From positions 62,001-126,000 of the forward strand of contig NZ_BBME01000013.1 of NCBI RefSeq assembly GCF_000971395.1: a stretch of 64,000 bases of DNA. The letters are read 5' to 3'. Made by a program: the position numbers and the translations under genes. Position 1 is the first letter of the stretch. Each line of letters starts with the position of its first letter. This DNA is from Demequina iriomotensis. GTDB taxonomy: Bacteria; Actinomycetota; Actinomycetes; Actinomycetales; Demequinaceae. Below, piece after piece: positions 51,562-60,478 of the stretch. The notes below the pieces were generated by a model that was not told the DNA's origin, made no database searches, and saw only the letters and a program-made list of their open reading frames with translations.

Positions 51562-52491
51562 CTACTGTGCGCGGCCGCCCAGGACGGCGACCGCTCCGGG
51601 CACCGCGGTGACGGTCACGGGCGTCGCGCCCACGAGCTCTCCGTCGGCGAACGCCGCCGGCAGCGGCGCGCCCGAGGCGTCCGCGACGATGCTCACCGAG
51701 TCGACCTGCTCGATCCGCACCAGAGGGTCGGTGACGTGGCTGCCGTCCTTGAGCTTCGCGAACAGCCGCGCGATGTCGCGCTTGGACATCGCCTCCGCCG
51801 TGACCAGCTCGAGGCGCCCGTCCGTCACGCGCGACTCGGGCGAGATCACGAGCCCGCCGCCGAACACGCGGGCGTTGGCCACCGCGACGAGCGTGCAGGT
51901 CTGGGTCCGCTCGCGACCGTCCGCCGTGAGGCGGACGCCGTAGGGACGGAAGCGCGGGACCTCGCGCAGCGTCGCGACCTTGTACTTGAGGGGCCCGCGC
52001 GGGAACGAGATGCCGCGCGCGAACGAGGCGACGGCGGCGTCGAGGCCCGCGGACAGCACCGCCCCGAAGTAGCGGGGTCGCCCGGGTTCCTCGATCGCGG
52101 CGCCGTCGACCTTCCCGACGTCCATGGCGACGGTCTCGCCACGCAGCCCCGCCTCGATGCGCGCGACGGAGGCGGCGATGTCGTGGCGCGGCAGCCCCAT
52201 GGCCGCCGCGATGTCGTCTCCCGAGCCCGCCGCGACGATGCCGAGGGGCAGGCGGTGCTCGGCGCACACCTGGAGACCCAGGTGCGCCATGCCGTCGCCG
52301 CCCACCACGACGAGCGCGTCGAGGCTGTCACGATGCGCCATGCCAGCCTCGTACGAGGCCGCCCAGGATCCGCGCGAGAGGTCGATCAGGTGGTGACCGC
52401 CGGCGGCGAGCGCGGCCTTGGCCTCGGCTCCCCGTCGCACTCCCCGACCCGACCCCGATGTCGGATTGGTGATGATCCCGATGGTTCTCAA
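51562..52491 (-). CDS. Diacylglycerol/lipid kinase-like protein
   Basis: A 309-residue protein of the DagK/YegS family that phosphorylates diacylglycerol or a related lipid. ITNPTSGSGRG near the start and VVVGGDGMAHLGLQV (about 62-76) are the nucleotide-binding motifs. The usual GTxND block is GSGDDIAAA. The start is TTG at 52491, overlapping the tatC stop by 4 bp with GGAGGG just upstream, so it is coupled to tatC. It is placed between helY and tatC, where mycobacteria lack it. Confidence 0.9.
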   Translation of the reverse strand: MRTIGIITNPTSGSGRGVRRGAEAKAALAAGGHHLIDLSRGSWAASYEAGMAHRDSLDALVVVGGDGMAHLGLQVCAEHRLPLGIVAAGSGDDIAAAMGLPRHDIAASVARIEAGLRGETVAMDVGKVDGAAIEEPGRPRYFGAVLSAGLDAAVASFARGISFPRGPLKYKVATLREVPRFRPYGVRLTADGRERTQTCTLVAVANARVFGGGLVISPESRVTDGRLELVTAEAMSKRDIARLFAKLKDGSHVTDPLVRIEQVDSVSIVADASGAPLPAAFADGELVGATPVTVTAVPGAVAVLGGRAQ

Positions 52492-53261
52492 GCAGCCCTC
52501 CGTCGCACCGCCCTGTCACGCAGCAGGCACACGCCCACCGCACCGAAGTACAGCATCACCATCGGCACGGCCATCACCATCATGGTGACGGCGTCCGGGG
52601 TGGGGGTCAGCACCGCGGCGGCGAGGCAGATGAGGAACACCGCCCAGCGCCAGCCGCGCAGCCAGGTCTGCGCCTGCACGATGCCGACCCACGTCACGGC
52701 CACCATGATGACCGGGAACACGAAGGCGAGCCCGAACGCGAGGATCAGCCTCATCGCGAACGTGAGGAACGTCTGCGCGTCGAGCAGGTTCGCCGCCCCC
52801 TCCGGCGTGAAGGAGATGAGGATCTCGACCGCACGGGGCAGCACCCACCACGCGACCGCGACTCCGCTGAAGAACAGCGGGATCGCGCTGCCGAGGAAGG
52901 CGAAGGTGTAGCGCTTCTCGCGCTGGTGCAGGCCCGGGGCGACGAACGCCCACAGCTGATAGAGCCACCACGGCGCCGACAGCACGATGCCCAGCACCAC
53001 CGACACCTTGATCTGCATGTCGAGGGCGCTCGCGACGCCGCTGAAGTTCACCGTGACCAACGAGTCGTCACGCTCGGCGATCGACACGATCGGGTCCAGC
53101 AGCGACTCGAAGATCGCCGGGTACAGCAGCCAGCCGCCGACCATGCCGACGATGATGCCGACCGCGGACAGGATGAGCCGCTTGCGGAACTCGCGCAGAT
53201 GGTCGGCCAGCGACATCCGCGCCTCCGGGTTGCCCCGGCGCGCGCTACTTCTCGCTGTCAC
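52488..53261 (-). CDS. tatC: Twin-arginine translocase subunit TatC
   Basis: Six-helix membrane receptor for twin-arginine signal peptides. At 257 residues it is near the usual size. MSLADHLREFRKRL near the N terminus (about 16-29) and FVAPGLHQREKR are conserved TatC blocks. The chosen GTG at 53261 overlaps tatA by 17 bp. The ATG at 53216 has the better ribosome site (GGAGG), but the N-terminal NPEARM before it resembles the conserved NPD/PEGRM run of other actinobacterial TatC proteins, so translation probably starts upstream. Confidence 0.95.
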   Translation of the reverse strand: MTARSSARRGNPEARMSLADHLREFRKRLILSAVGIIVGMVGGWLLYPAIFESLLDPIVSIAERDDSLVTVNFSGVASALDMQIKVSVVLGIVLSAPWWLYQLWAFVAPGLHQREKRYTFAFLGSAIPLFFSGVAVAWWVLPRAVEILISFTPEGAANLLDAQTFLTFAMRLILAFGLAFVFPVIMVAVTWVGIVQAQTWLRGWRWAVFLICLAAAVLTPTPDAVTMMVMAVPMVMLYFGAVGVCLLRDRAVRRRAA

Positions 53262-53451
53262 GCGGATCGTCCGCGGGCGTCGCCGCGGGCTTGCTCTCCG
53301 TCTCGCCGCCGGTCTCCTGCGAGTCCGTCTTCGTCTCGTCCCTGAGGATCCTCATCGACTGGCCGAGCGAGCGCGCGAGCTGCGGGAGCTTGGGCGCGCC
53401 GAAGAGCAGCAGCACGATCAGCAGGATGATCAGGATCTCTTGGTAACGCAT
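53245..53451 (-). CDS. tatA: Twin-arginine translocase subunit TatA
   Basis: A 68-residue pore-forming subunit. One N-terminal helix (ILIILLIVLLLFGAPKLPQL) is followed by the FGxxKLP hinge and an amphipathic helix, then a charged tail. It starts with ATG at 53451 and is 36 bp downstream of pafC. It overlaps the tatC start. A palindrome lies immediately upstream. Confidence 0.95.
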   Translation of the reverse strand: MRYQEILIILLIVLLLFGAPKLPQLARSLGQSMRILRDETKTDSQETGGETESKPAATPADDPRDSEK

Positions 53452-53473
53452 GCGCGCGGGCTCCTTCGGGGAT

Positions 53474-53488
53474 GACTGACGGTCAGTC
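53474..53488. promoter_or_regulatory. Palindrome between pafC and tatA
   Basis: GACTGAC-G-GTCAGTC is a perfect 15-bp palindrome touching the pafC stop codon and lying 22 bp upstream of the tatA start. It looks like a small repressor operator. No regulator for it is recognised in the window. Confidence 0.5.
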
Positions 53489-54396
53489 TAGCGCTGGACG
53501 TCGAGCACGGCCGTCGCCTGACGCCGCAGCGCGTCGGCGAGCCGACGCGGCTCCACCGAGCGCAGGTGAGGCGCGACCGAGAGCAGCCGACCGGCCGCCC
53601 AGGCCGGGTCGACCACGTCGAACGTCGCCACCACCGCATCGTCCGCGTCCTCGATCGCGACCCCCGGCATGTCCTCGATCGCGAAGCGACCGGCACGGCC
53701 GACCACGACGGTCGCGCGGAACGCGGGCGTGAGCGAGAAGCCCGCCGTGTCGGTGGGCGGGTGCTCGATCGCACCCTCGAGCACCGTCGCCGTCGCGATG
53801 CGGTCGAGCCGCAGCACCCGGTAGTCCTGCGCGCGCCTGCAGAAGCACTCGAGGTACGCGTGACCGTCGATCACCACGAGCCGGTGCGGGTCCACCACGC
53901 GCGTCGACCTGCGGTCGAGCGCGTCGACGTACTCAAGCTCGACGCGCCGGTAGCGACGGATCGCTTCCAGCAGGGGCTCGCGGATCTCGTCTCCGATGTG
54001 ATCCTCACCGACCACGGTGACCGGCTCCTCGAGCGCCTCCCTCAGCTTCGCCAGCACCTGGGCGCCCGCCTCGGGCAGCGCTCCGGCGGCGCCCATCGTC
54101 GACAGCGCGCCCACCACGGCGACCGCCTCGCGCGGCGAGAGCCGCACCTGGGTGAGGGCGTCGTTGAGGGTGAGCGACGCGATGTCCTCGTCGTACAGCT
54201 CGGGCGAGAAGTCGATGGGCGCCCACGAGTCGCCCGGCTCCGAGGCCACCCACAGCGCGTTGATGTCGCCGCGCACCTGCGCGACCGACACCCCGAAGTG
54301 CTCGGCCAGCTCGGCGAACGGCGTATCGCCGTGGCGCTCGACGTACGTGAGGATGCCGAGCATCCGCACCAGCCGGTCCGTCGCCTGCTCAGGCAC
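53488..54396 (-). CDS. pafC: PafC, WYL-domain transcriptional regulator
   Basis: A 302-residue member of the WYL/HTH-13 family. With PafB it forms the heterodimeric regulator of the actinobacterial DNA-damage response. Residues 1-60 hold a winged helix (TPFAELAEHFGVSVAQVRGD). The later GHAYLECFCRRAQDYRVLRLDRI is a WYL-type core. It carries the GGACGATGCG word at 53635. It overlaps the pafB gene by 8 bp. Confidence 0.93.
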   Translation of the reverse strand: MPEQATDRLVRMLGILTYVERHGDTPFAELAEHFGVSVAQVRGDINALWVASEPGDSWAPIDFSPELYDEDIASLTLNDALTQVRLSPREAVAVVGALSTMGAAGALPEAGAQVLAKLREALEEPVTVVGEDHIGDEIREPLLEAIRRYRRVELEYVDALDRRSTRVVDPHRLVVIDGHAYLECFCRRAQDYRVLRLDRIATATVLEGAIEHPPTDTAGFSLTPAFRATVVVGRAGRFAIEDMPGVAIEDADDAVVATFDVVDPAWAAGRLLSVAPHLRSVEPRRLADALRRQATAVLDVQR

Positions 54397-55366
54397 TCTC
54401 CACCTCCAGCGCCGCGCTCGCGGCCTTCACCACCGCATCGGCCAGCGCCTTGGGGGCGACGATGCGCGCCCCGCCTGCGAGTGCCAGCACCTCGGCGACC
54501 AGCGCGTCGCCGTGGGCGTACGTGACGTCGTACAGCTCCCAGCCGTCGTCGACCCCGGCGGCGTCGCCGCGCCGACGCAGGGCGTGCCCGGACTCGGGGC
54601 GCAGCGCCACACGAGCCTCGTGCAGGTCCTCGCTCTCGGCGAGCGCGCCGAGCGGGATGTCCGCGGGCACGGTGAACGCGCCCGGGGCGCCGACGGTGCG
54701 CACCGCGCCGCCGATGCGCTGGACCCGGAAGGTGCGCGGCGCCTCGCGGTCGCGGTCGAAGCCGATGACGTAGGCGACCCCCGCGCGGAGCACCACGCGC
54801 CACGGGTCGACGGTGCGCGTGCCGGCGCCGGAGCTCACCGACGAGTACTCGAAGCGCACCGTCTGGCGGTCCGCGACCGCCTCGACCAGCACGCCGAAGG
54901 CCTCGCTGGACACCGCGGGCAGGGCCGCGAAGGGCAGCTCGACGCGCGGACCGTGCTCGGCCGAGGACGCGAGCTTCATGACGGCCTGGTGGGCGTCGCC
55001 GCCCAGCACGGCGCCGCGCCAGTAGTCCGCCGCGATCGACACGACCGCGAGCTCCGCGGCCGTGAGGTCCAGGGCGGGCATCGCCGCCTCGGCGGGACGG
55101 ATGCGGTAGCCGATCTCATCGCCGTGGACGGGATCCTCGACGGTCTCGATGGGCACGCCGAGCTCGCGCAGCTCCTTCTTGTCACGCTCGAACATCCGCT
55201 CGAAGCTCGCCTCGGCCTTGGCGCGGTCCTCGTCGGAAGCGCCGTACGGCAGCGGGTCGTAGCCCTCGATGGTGTCGCGGATCTGGTCGCGCGTGAGGCG
55301 GTGCCGGGTGCTGGACAGGCCGATGATGAGGTTGAGCAGGCGCTGGGACTTCCCGACGCCCGCCAT
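54389..55366 (-). CDS. pafB: PafB, WYL-domain transcriptional regulator
   Basis: A 325-residue paralogue of PafC. GVGKSQRLLNLIIGLSSTRH is the conserved PafB start; the winged helix occupies about 1-85 and the WYL core (RVVLRAGVAYVIGFDRDREA) about 185-205. The ATG at 55366 overlaps the hisG stop by one base. In most actinobacteria pafA (Pup ligase) sits directly before pafB; here hisG does, and no pup, pafA or proteasome gene is in the window. Confidence 0.93.
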   Translation of the reverse strand: MAGVGKSQRLLNLIIGLSSTRHRLTRDQIRDTIEGYDPLPYGASDEDRAKAEASFERMFERDKKELRELGVPIETVEDPVHGDEIGYRIRPAEAAMPALDLTAAELAVVSIAADYWRGAVLGGDAHQAVMKLASSAEHGPRVELPFAALPAVSSEAFGVLVEAVADRQTVRFEYSSVSSGAGTRTVDPWRVVLRAGVAYVIGFDRDREAPRTFRVQRIGGAVRTVGAPGAFTVPADIPLGALAESEDLHEARVALRPESGHALRRRGDAAGVDDGWELYDVTYAHGDALVAEVLALAGGARIVAPKALADAVVKAASAALEVESA

Positions 55367-56208
55367 CAGACCCTGACCGCGAGCAGCTCGGTGGTGAGGA
55401 TCGCGCGCGCGCCCACGGCGTACAGCGCGTCCATGATGTGGTTCATCTCCTTGCGCGGGATCATCACGCGGACGGCGTGCCAATCCGACCCGTGCAGGGG
55501 CGTCACGGTCGGCGCCTCGAAGCCGGGGCTCACGGCGATGGCCTGGTCCAGCCTGTCCGCCGGCACGTCGTAGTCCACGAGCACGAACTTGCGCGCCGTC
55601 AGCACGCCGCGCAGGCGGCCCGTGAGGATCGCGATGTCATCGACGGGCGCGTCCTGGGCACGGACGAGGATCGCCTCGGAGCTGAGGATCGGCTCGCCGA
55701 AGATCTCGAGGCCCGCGGCCCGCAGCGTGGTGCCCGTCGACACGACGTCCGCGACCACATCGGCGACGCCGAGGCGCACCGAGGACTCGACGGCGCCGTC
55801 GAGGCGGACGACGCTCGCCGTGACGCCGTGCGAGCGCAGGTGCTCGTCCACGAGGCGCGGATACGACGTCGCGACGCGCTTGCCGTCGACGTCCGCGATC
55901 GACGCGGCGACCCCGGGCTCGGCCGCGTAGCGGAAGGTCGAGCCGCCGAAGCCGAGCTCGAGGTGCTCGACCGCGTCCGCCCCCGAGTCGATGAGCAGGT
56001 CGCGGCCGGTGATGCCGGCGTGGACCGTGCCGGCGCCGACGTACACCGCGACGTCGCGGGGGCGCAGGAAGAAGAACTCGACGTTGTTGCGCTCGTCCAC
56101 GAGCACCAGCTCGCGGGGGTCGCGGCGCTGCTGGTACCCGGCCTCCTTGAGGAGCTGCACGGCGGGCTCGGACAGGGAGCCCTTGTTGGGCACGGCGATG
56201 CGGAGCAC
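55366..56208 (-). CDS. hisG: ATP phosphoribosyltransferase (long form)
   Basis: First enzyme of histidine synthesis, joining ATP and PRPP. At 280 residues it is the long form with a C-terminal PII-like regulatory domain (about 210-280) for feedback by histidine. VLRIAVPNKGSLSEPA is the N-terminal signature. GTG at 56208 has GGGAGAG upstream. Located 8 bp after hisE, an order common in actinobacteria. Confidence 0.96.
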   Translation of the reverse strand: MLRIAVPNKGSLSEPAVQLLKEAGYQQRRDPRELVLVDERNNVEFFFLRPRDVAVYVGAGTVHAGITGRDLLIDSGADAVEHLELGFGGSTFRYAAEPGVAASIADVDGKRVATSYPRLVDEHLRSHGVTASVVRLDGAVESSVRLGVADVVADVVSTGTTLRAAGLEIFGEPILSSEAILVRAQDAPVDDIAILTGRLRGVLTARKFVLVDYDVPADRLDQAIAVSPGFEAPTVTPLHGSDWHAVRVMIPRKEMNHIMDALYAVGARAILTTELLAVRV

Positions 56209-56216
56209 TTCTCTCC

Positions 56217-56480
56217 CTAGAGGTTCTTGTAGACGTCGTCGAGCGAGAGGCCCTTGGCGACCATCATCACCTGGGCCCAGTACAGCAGCTGCGAGATCTC
56301 CTCCGCGGCCTCCTCGGGCGTCTGGTGCTCGCACGCCATCCAGGACTCCGCGGCCTCCTCAACCAGCTTCTTGCCGATCGCATGGACGCCCTTGTCGAGC
56401 ATCGCGACGGTGCTCGAACCCTCGGGGCGCTCCACGGCGCGGCGCTGCAACTCCTCGAACAGGCTGTCGAACGTCTTCAC
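56217..56480 (-). CDS. hisE: Phosphoribosyl-ATP pyrophosphohydrolase
   Basis: Second step of histidine synthesis. An 87-residue all-helical enzyme with the metal-binding EEAAES and EEISQLLYW motifs of the MazG-like family. It is stand-alone (HisE not fused with HisI). The only other his gene in the window is hisG. Confidence 0.96.
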   Translation of the reverse strand: MKTFDSLFEELQRRAVERPEGSSTVAMLDKGVHAIGKKLVEEAAESWMACEHQTPEEAAEEISQLLYWAQVMMVAKGLSLDDVYKNL

Positions 56481-56516
56481 GCGAGCCAGCCTATCGGCTC
56501 GCGTGGCACCAGCAGG

Positions 56517-56981
56517 TCAGAGGCCGCGGATCACCAGCGCGGTCGCGAGGGCCGCCTCGACGGCCTCGGCGCCCTTGTCCTCGCTCGAGCCCGGCAGGCC
56601 GGCGCGGTCGAGCGCCTGCGCGTCGTCATCCGTGGTGAGGATCCCGAACCCGACGGGCGTCGCGTGGACGCGCGCCACGTCGGTGAGCCCGCGCGTGACG
56701 GCGTCGCACACGTACTCGAAGTGCGGCGTGCCGCCGCGGATCACGACGCCGAGGCACGCGATGGCGTCTACGCCCGTGCGGGCCAGCGCCTCCGCGACCA
56801 CAGGCAGCTCGAACGCGCCCGGAACGCGGGTCACGCGGTAGGACGCGCCGGCGGCCTCCGCGGCGCGGATCGCGCCGGCGACCAGCCCGTCCATGACCGC
56901 GGTGTGCCACTGGCTCGCGACGATCTCGACGGTCATCCCGCTCGCGTCGACCGCGACGGTCGGTGCTCCTGCTCCGCTCAT
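56517..56981 (-). CDS. ribH: 6,7-dimethyl-8-ribityllumazine synthase
   Basis: Penultimate step of riboflavin synthesis. The 154-residue protein has VPGAFELP (about 55-62) and the phosphate/substrate motif [17 protein letters not shown] at 56981 overlaps the ribBA stop by 4 bp (ATGA). It is the last gene of the rib set. Confidence 0.96.
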   Translation of the reverse strand: MSGAGAPTVAVDASGMTVEIVASQWHTAVMDGLVAGAIRAAEAAGASYRVTRVPGAFELPVVAEALARTGVDAIACLGVVIRGGTPHFEYVCDAVTRGLTDVARVHATPVGFGILTTDDDAQALDRAGLPGSSEDKGAEAVEAALATALVIRGL

Positions 56982-58219
56982 GCGTTGTCTCCCCACAGGT
57001 GTCCCATCCGCTCGATCTTGGTGCGGATGTAGGTCTCGTTCTCCGGATGCGCCCCCACGCGGTGCGGGATGCGCTCGATGCAGTCGATGCCGGACGCGCG
57101 CAGGCCCTCGACCTTGGCCGGGTTGTTGGTCAGCAGGCGGATCCGCGTCAGGCCCAGATCATGCAGGATCGACGCGGCGGCGCCGTACTCCCGACGGTCC
57201 ACGGGCAGGCCCAGGTGGGTGTTGGCGTCGACCGTGTCGAAGCCCTGGTCCTGGAGCGCGTACGCCTGCACCTTCGCCGCGATGCCGATGCCGCGGCCCT
57301 CGTGGCCGCGCAGGTACACCACCGCGCCGCCGTCCTCGACGATGCGCGCGATCGCGGCGTCCAGCTGCGGGCCGCAGTCGCAGCGCAGCGAGCCGAACGC
57401 GTCGCCGGTGAGGCACTCCGAGTGGATCCGCACGTACGGCACGGTGCCGTCCTTCGCCGGCACCACGAGCGCGACGTGCTCGTCGCCGGTGCGGGCGTCG
57501 CGGTACGCGTGGACCGTCACCTCGCCGTGCCGGGTGGGCAGGCGCGCCTCGCCCTGGTGCAGCACGCGCTCGGGGCGCGGCGCGATCGGCGGCGCGAGGT
57601 CGCCCACCGCGCGCCGGTACTCGATGAGGTCCTGGATGGTGAGGAACGTCAGCCCCTCGCGCTCGGCGAGCGCGGACGCATCGCCCTGGCGCATCATCGT
57701 GCCGTCGTCGTTCACCATCTCGCCGATGACGCCGACGGGCTCGAGGCCCGCCAGGCGGGCGAGGTCGACGCACGCCTCGGTGTGGCCGGGACGATGCAGG
57801 ACGCCCCCGGGCACGGCGCGCAGCGGAAGCACGTGGCCGGGACGGATGAGGTCCTCGGGGGTCGCGTCGGGGTTCGCAAGCACCGTGAGCGTCGCGGTGC
57901 GGTCCGCGGCCGAGATGCCGGTGGTGACGCCAACGGCCGCGTCCACGGAGACCGTGTACGCGGTGCGGCGCGGGTCTTGGCTCGACGGCACCATGAGCGG
58001 CAGGTTGAGCGCGTCCGCCCGCTCGGTCGGCATCGGCGCGCACAGGTAGCCGCTCGAGTGGCGGATGCCCCACGCGATCCAGTCCACGGTCGCGGTCTGC
58101 GCGGCCATGATGAAGTCGGCCTCGTCCTCGCGGTCGCGCGAGTCCGACACGAGCACGGGCTTGCCGTCGCGCATGTCGGCGAGGGCGCGCTCGACCAGCG
58201 CGATCACGTCGACGCTCAT
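56978..58219 (-). CDS. ribBA: Bifunctional 3,4-dihydroxy-2-butanone-4-phosphate synthase / GTP cyclohydrolase II
   Basis: Two-domain enzyme of 413 residues that makes both riboflavin precursors. Residues 1-205 are the RibB part with [12 protein letters not shown] and [10 protein letters not shown]. Residues 215-413 are the RibA part with the zinc triad in [16 protein letters not shown], then [12 protein letters not shown] at 58219 overlaps ribE by 4 bp. Confidence 0.96.
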   Translation of the reverse strand: MSVDVIALVERALADMRDGKPVLVSDSRDREDEADFIMAAQTATVDWIAWGIRHSSGYLCAPMPTERADALNLPLMVPSSQDPRRTAYTVSVDAAVGVTTGISAADRTATLTVLANPDATPEDLIRPGHVLPLRAVPGGVLHRPGHTEACVDLARLAGLEPVGVIGEMVNDDGTMMRQGDASALAEREGLTFLTIQDLIEYRRAVGDLAPPIAPRPERVLHQGEARLPTRHGEVTVHAYRDARTGDEHVALVVPAKDGTVPYVRIHSECLTGDAFGSLRCDCGPQLDAAIARIVEDGGAVVYLRGHEGRGIGIAAKVQAYALQDQGFDTVDANTHLGLPVDRREYGAAASILHDLGLTRIRLLTNNPAKVEGLRASGIDCIERIPHRVGAHPENETYIRTKIERMGHLWGDNA

Positions 58220-58806
58220 GCGTGCGCCGCCACGAGCTTCTCGACGTACTTGGCGACCACGTCGACCTCGACGTTCGCGCGGTCGCCCACGGCGATCGCG
58301 CCGAAGGTGGTCTCCGCGAGCGTCGTCGGGATGAGCGAGACGGTGACCCGCGCCTCGTCGATCTCCGCGACGGTGAGCGACACGCCGCCGAGCGCGATCG
58401 AGCCCTTGCGGACCACGTAGCGGGTGAGCTCGGCCGGGATCTCGAACGTGAGGTCGGTCCACTCGGGCTGGGAGTCGCGCGCGACGAGCGTCGCGACGCC
58501 GTCCACGTGGCCCTGCATGATGTGGCCGCCCAGGCGACCGCCCGCGGGCGTGGCGCGCTCGAGGTTGACGCGGTCACCCGCGGTCAGGTCGCCCAGCGCC
58601 GTGGTCTCGAGCGTGACGCGCATGACGTCCGCGGTCCACGTGCTGCCCTCGTGGGAGGCGACGGTGAGGCACACGCCCTGGACGGCGATGGACTCGCCGT
58701 GGACAAGATCGGTGAGGCCGGGGGCCTCGATGGTGAGCCGTGAGGTCGCCTCGGTGCCGGTCACGGAGGTGACGGTGCCGAGGGACTCGACGATGCCGGT
58801 GAACAT
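58216..58806 (-). CDS. ribE: Riboflavin synthase alpha chain
   Basis: Last step of riboflavin synthesis, a dismutation of two lumazines. The 196-residue protein has two repeated lumazine-binding halves, each starting with a G-IVE/GHVDG type block (MFTGIVESLG; LGGHIMQGHVDGVA). The stop of its upstream neighbour ribD is adjacent. Confidence 0.96.
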   Translation of the reverse strand: MFTGIVESLGTVTSVTGTEATSRLTIEAPGLTDLVHGESIAVQGVCLTVASHEGSTWTADVMRVTLETTALGDLTAGDRVNLERATPAGGRLGGHIMQGHVDGVATLVARDSQPEWTDLTFEIPAELTRYVVRKGSIALGGVSLTVAEIDEARVTVSLIPTTLAETTFGAIAVGDRANVEVDVVAKYVEKLVAAHA

Positions 58807-59799
58807 CTACTGCGGTCCTCTCTGGAAGAAGGCGGTGACAAGCGTATCGACGCCCAGGGCGGTCGCCGTCACGTCCCGCCCCCTCAACGCCCCGCTCATC
58901 GTGGCGATTCCCAGGTCTCCCACGGCGTTCGTGCCGGAGCCCAGGATCGCGGGTGCGATGTACGCGTGGACCTCGTCGACGAGCCCCGCACGCAGGAACG
59001 CGCTGGTGATGGTGCCGCCCCCCTCGACCACCACGGTACGCACCTCGCGCGCGGCGAGCGCGGCGAGGGCGTCGCGGGGATCGTGGGAGCGCACGGCGAT
59101 CGCGTCCTCGTCCCGCCACACCTTCGCGCCGAAGGTGTCGCGCAGGCCCATGACGGCACGCAGCGGCTGATGCGGGTCCTCGACGTGCGGCGGACGCGCC
59201 GACAGCGACGGGTCGTCGGTCAGGACGGTGCCGGTGCCGACCAGGATCGCGTCGACCTCGGCGCGGACGCCATGCGCGTGCGCGCGGGCCTCCTCGCCGG
59301 TGACCCAGAAGCTGGTGCCGTCCGCGGCCGCGGTGCGCCCGTCGAGCGTCTGAGCCCACTTGGCGATCACCCACGGACGTCCGCGCTCGACCGCGCCGAG
59401 CCAGCGTCGGTTGAGCGCCGCCGCGGCGTCGAGCGGGGCGTGGGCCGCGTCGATGCCGCGGGCCCGGAGGACCTCTCCCCCGCCGGCGGCCTGAGGGTTG
59501 GGATCGGCGACCGCGTAGCGCACCGCGCCGATGCGGGCGGCGGCGAGCGCCTCGGTGCACGGCCCGGTGCGGCCCGTGTGGGAGCACGGCTCGAGCGTCA
59601 CGTAGGCCGTCGCGCCGGCGACGTCGTTGCCCCGCTCACGCGCATCGGTCAGCGCGGCGGGCTCGGCGTGCGGCGTGCCGGCGCCGCGGTGCCAGCCCTC
59701 GCCCAGCACCGCGCCGTCGGCGCCCACGATCACGCAGCCGACCCGCGGGTTCGGGCCCCAGGCCGGACCGTTCGCGGCGAGCTCGACGGCTCGCATCAT
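58807..59799 (-). CDS. ribD: Bifunctional deaminase/reductase of riboflavin synthesis
   Basis: Two-domain enzyme of 330 residues. The deaminase half shows HAEPAALTDA and the zinc PCSHTGRTGPC (about 75-85). The C-terminal reductase half shows WAQTLDGRTA and VVVEGGGTI. ATG at 59799 lies 4 bp after the rpe stop. I see no FMN riboswitch in front of it, so the rib genes appear to be expressed from upstream. Confidence 0.95.
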   Translation of the reverse strand: MMRAVELAANGPAWGPNPRVGCVIVGADGAVLGEGWHRGAGTPHAEPAALTDARERGNDVAGATAYVTLEPCSHTGRTGPCTEALAAARIGAVRYAVADPNPQAAGGGEVLRARGIDAAHAPLDAAAALNRRWLGAVERGRPWVIAKWAQTLDGRTAAADGTSFWVTGEEARAHAHGVRAEVDAILVGTGTVLTDDPSLSARPPHVEDPHQPLRAVMGLRDTFGAKVWRDEDAIAVRSHDPRDALAALAAREVRTVVVEGGGTITSAFLRAGLVDEVHAYIAPAILGSGTNAVGDLGIATMSGALRGRDVTATALGVDTLVTAFFQRGPQ

Positions 59800-59803
59800 G
59801 GGG

Positions 59804-60469
59804 TCAGCGATGGTCCACCGCCTGGGCGAGGTCGCGCAGCGAGGCGATCTCGGCGGCCCGGTCGGCGGCGCCGTAGATCGCGGAGCCGGCGACCACGATG
59901 TCGCAGCCCGCCTCGACCACGGTCGCGATGGTGGCACGCGCGATGCCGCCGTCCGTCTGGATCCACAGGTCCCGTCCCGCGGCGTCGGAGGCCGCCCGCA
60001 GCGCGCGCAGCTTGGGCATCATGCCCTCCATGAACTCCTGGCCGCCGAAGCCCGGCTCGACCGTCATGACGAGCACCATGTCGAGCGTGTCGAGGAGCGG
60101 CAGGACGTCCTCCACCGGGGTGCCGGGCTTGATCGCGCACGAGGCGCGGGCGCCCAGCGAGCGGAGATCCGCGGCGATGGCGCGCGGGTCGGCGGCGGCC
60201 TCGAGGTGGAACGTCACCGAGGCCGCCCCGGCCTCGGCGTAGCGCGGCGCCCAGCGATCGGGATCCTCGATCATGAGGTGCGCGTCGATGGGCAGCGGCG
60301 AGACCTCCGCGATGCGCTGCACCACGGGCAGGCCCAGCGTGAGGTTGGGCACGAAGTGCCCGTCCATGACGTCGACGTGGAGCCAGTCCGCGTCGGCGAC
60401 CGCGAGGATGTCGCGCTCGAGGTTGGCGAAGTCCGCGGAGAGGATGCTCGGCGCGATCTGGATGCCCAT
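59804..60469 (-). CDS. rpe: Ribulose-phosphate 3-epimerase
   Basis: Interconverts ribulose-5-P and xylulose-5-P in the pentose-phosphate pathway. A 221-residue TIM barrel with IAPSILSADFANL, VDVMDGHFVPN, VMTVEPGFGGQ and QTDGGI. Adjacent to ribD, whose pathway uses ribulose-5-P through RibB. That pairing is common in actinobacteria. Confidence 0.96.
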   Translation of the reverse strand: MGIQIAPSILSADFANLERDILAVADADWLHVDVMDGHFVPNLTLGLPVVQRIAEVSPLPIDAHLMIEDPDRWAPRYAEAGAASVTFHLEAAADPRAIAADLRSLGARASCAIKPGTPVEDVLPLLDTLDMVLVMTVEPGFGGQEFMEGMMPKLRALRAASDAAGRDLWIQTDGGIARATIATVVEAGCDIVVAGSAIYGAADRAAEIASLRDLAQAVDHR

Positions 60470-60478
60470 GCGGAGAGC

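Noticed and set aside
49000..52911. 1303-codon plus-strand open frame
   Set aside because: Antisense of helY, the lipid kinase and part of tatC. The forward proteins have clear motifs; the long frame is a GC artefact.
59800..60478. FMN riboswitch in front of ribD
   Set aside because: The upstream sequence is the rpe gene with a 4-bp gap, and no RFN-element pattern is visible.
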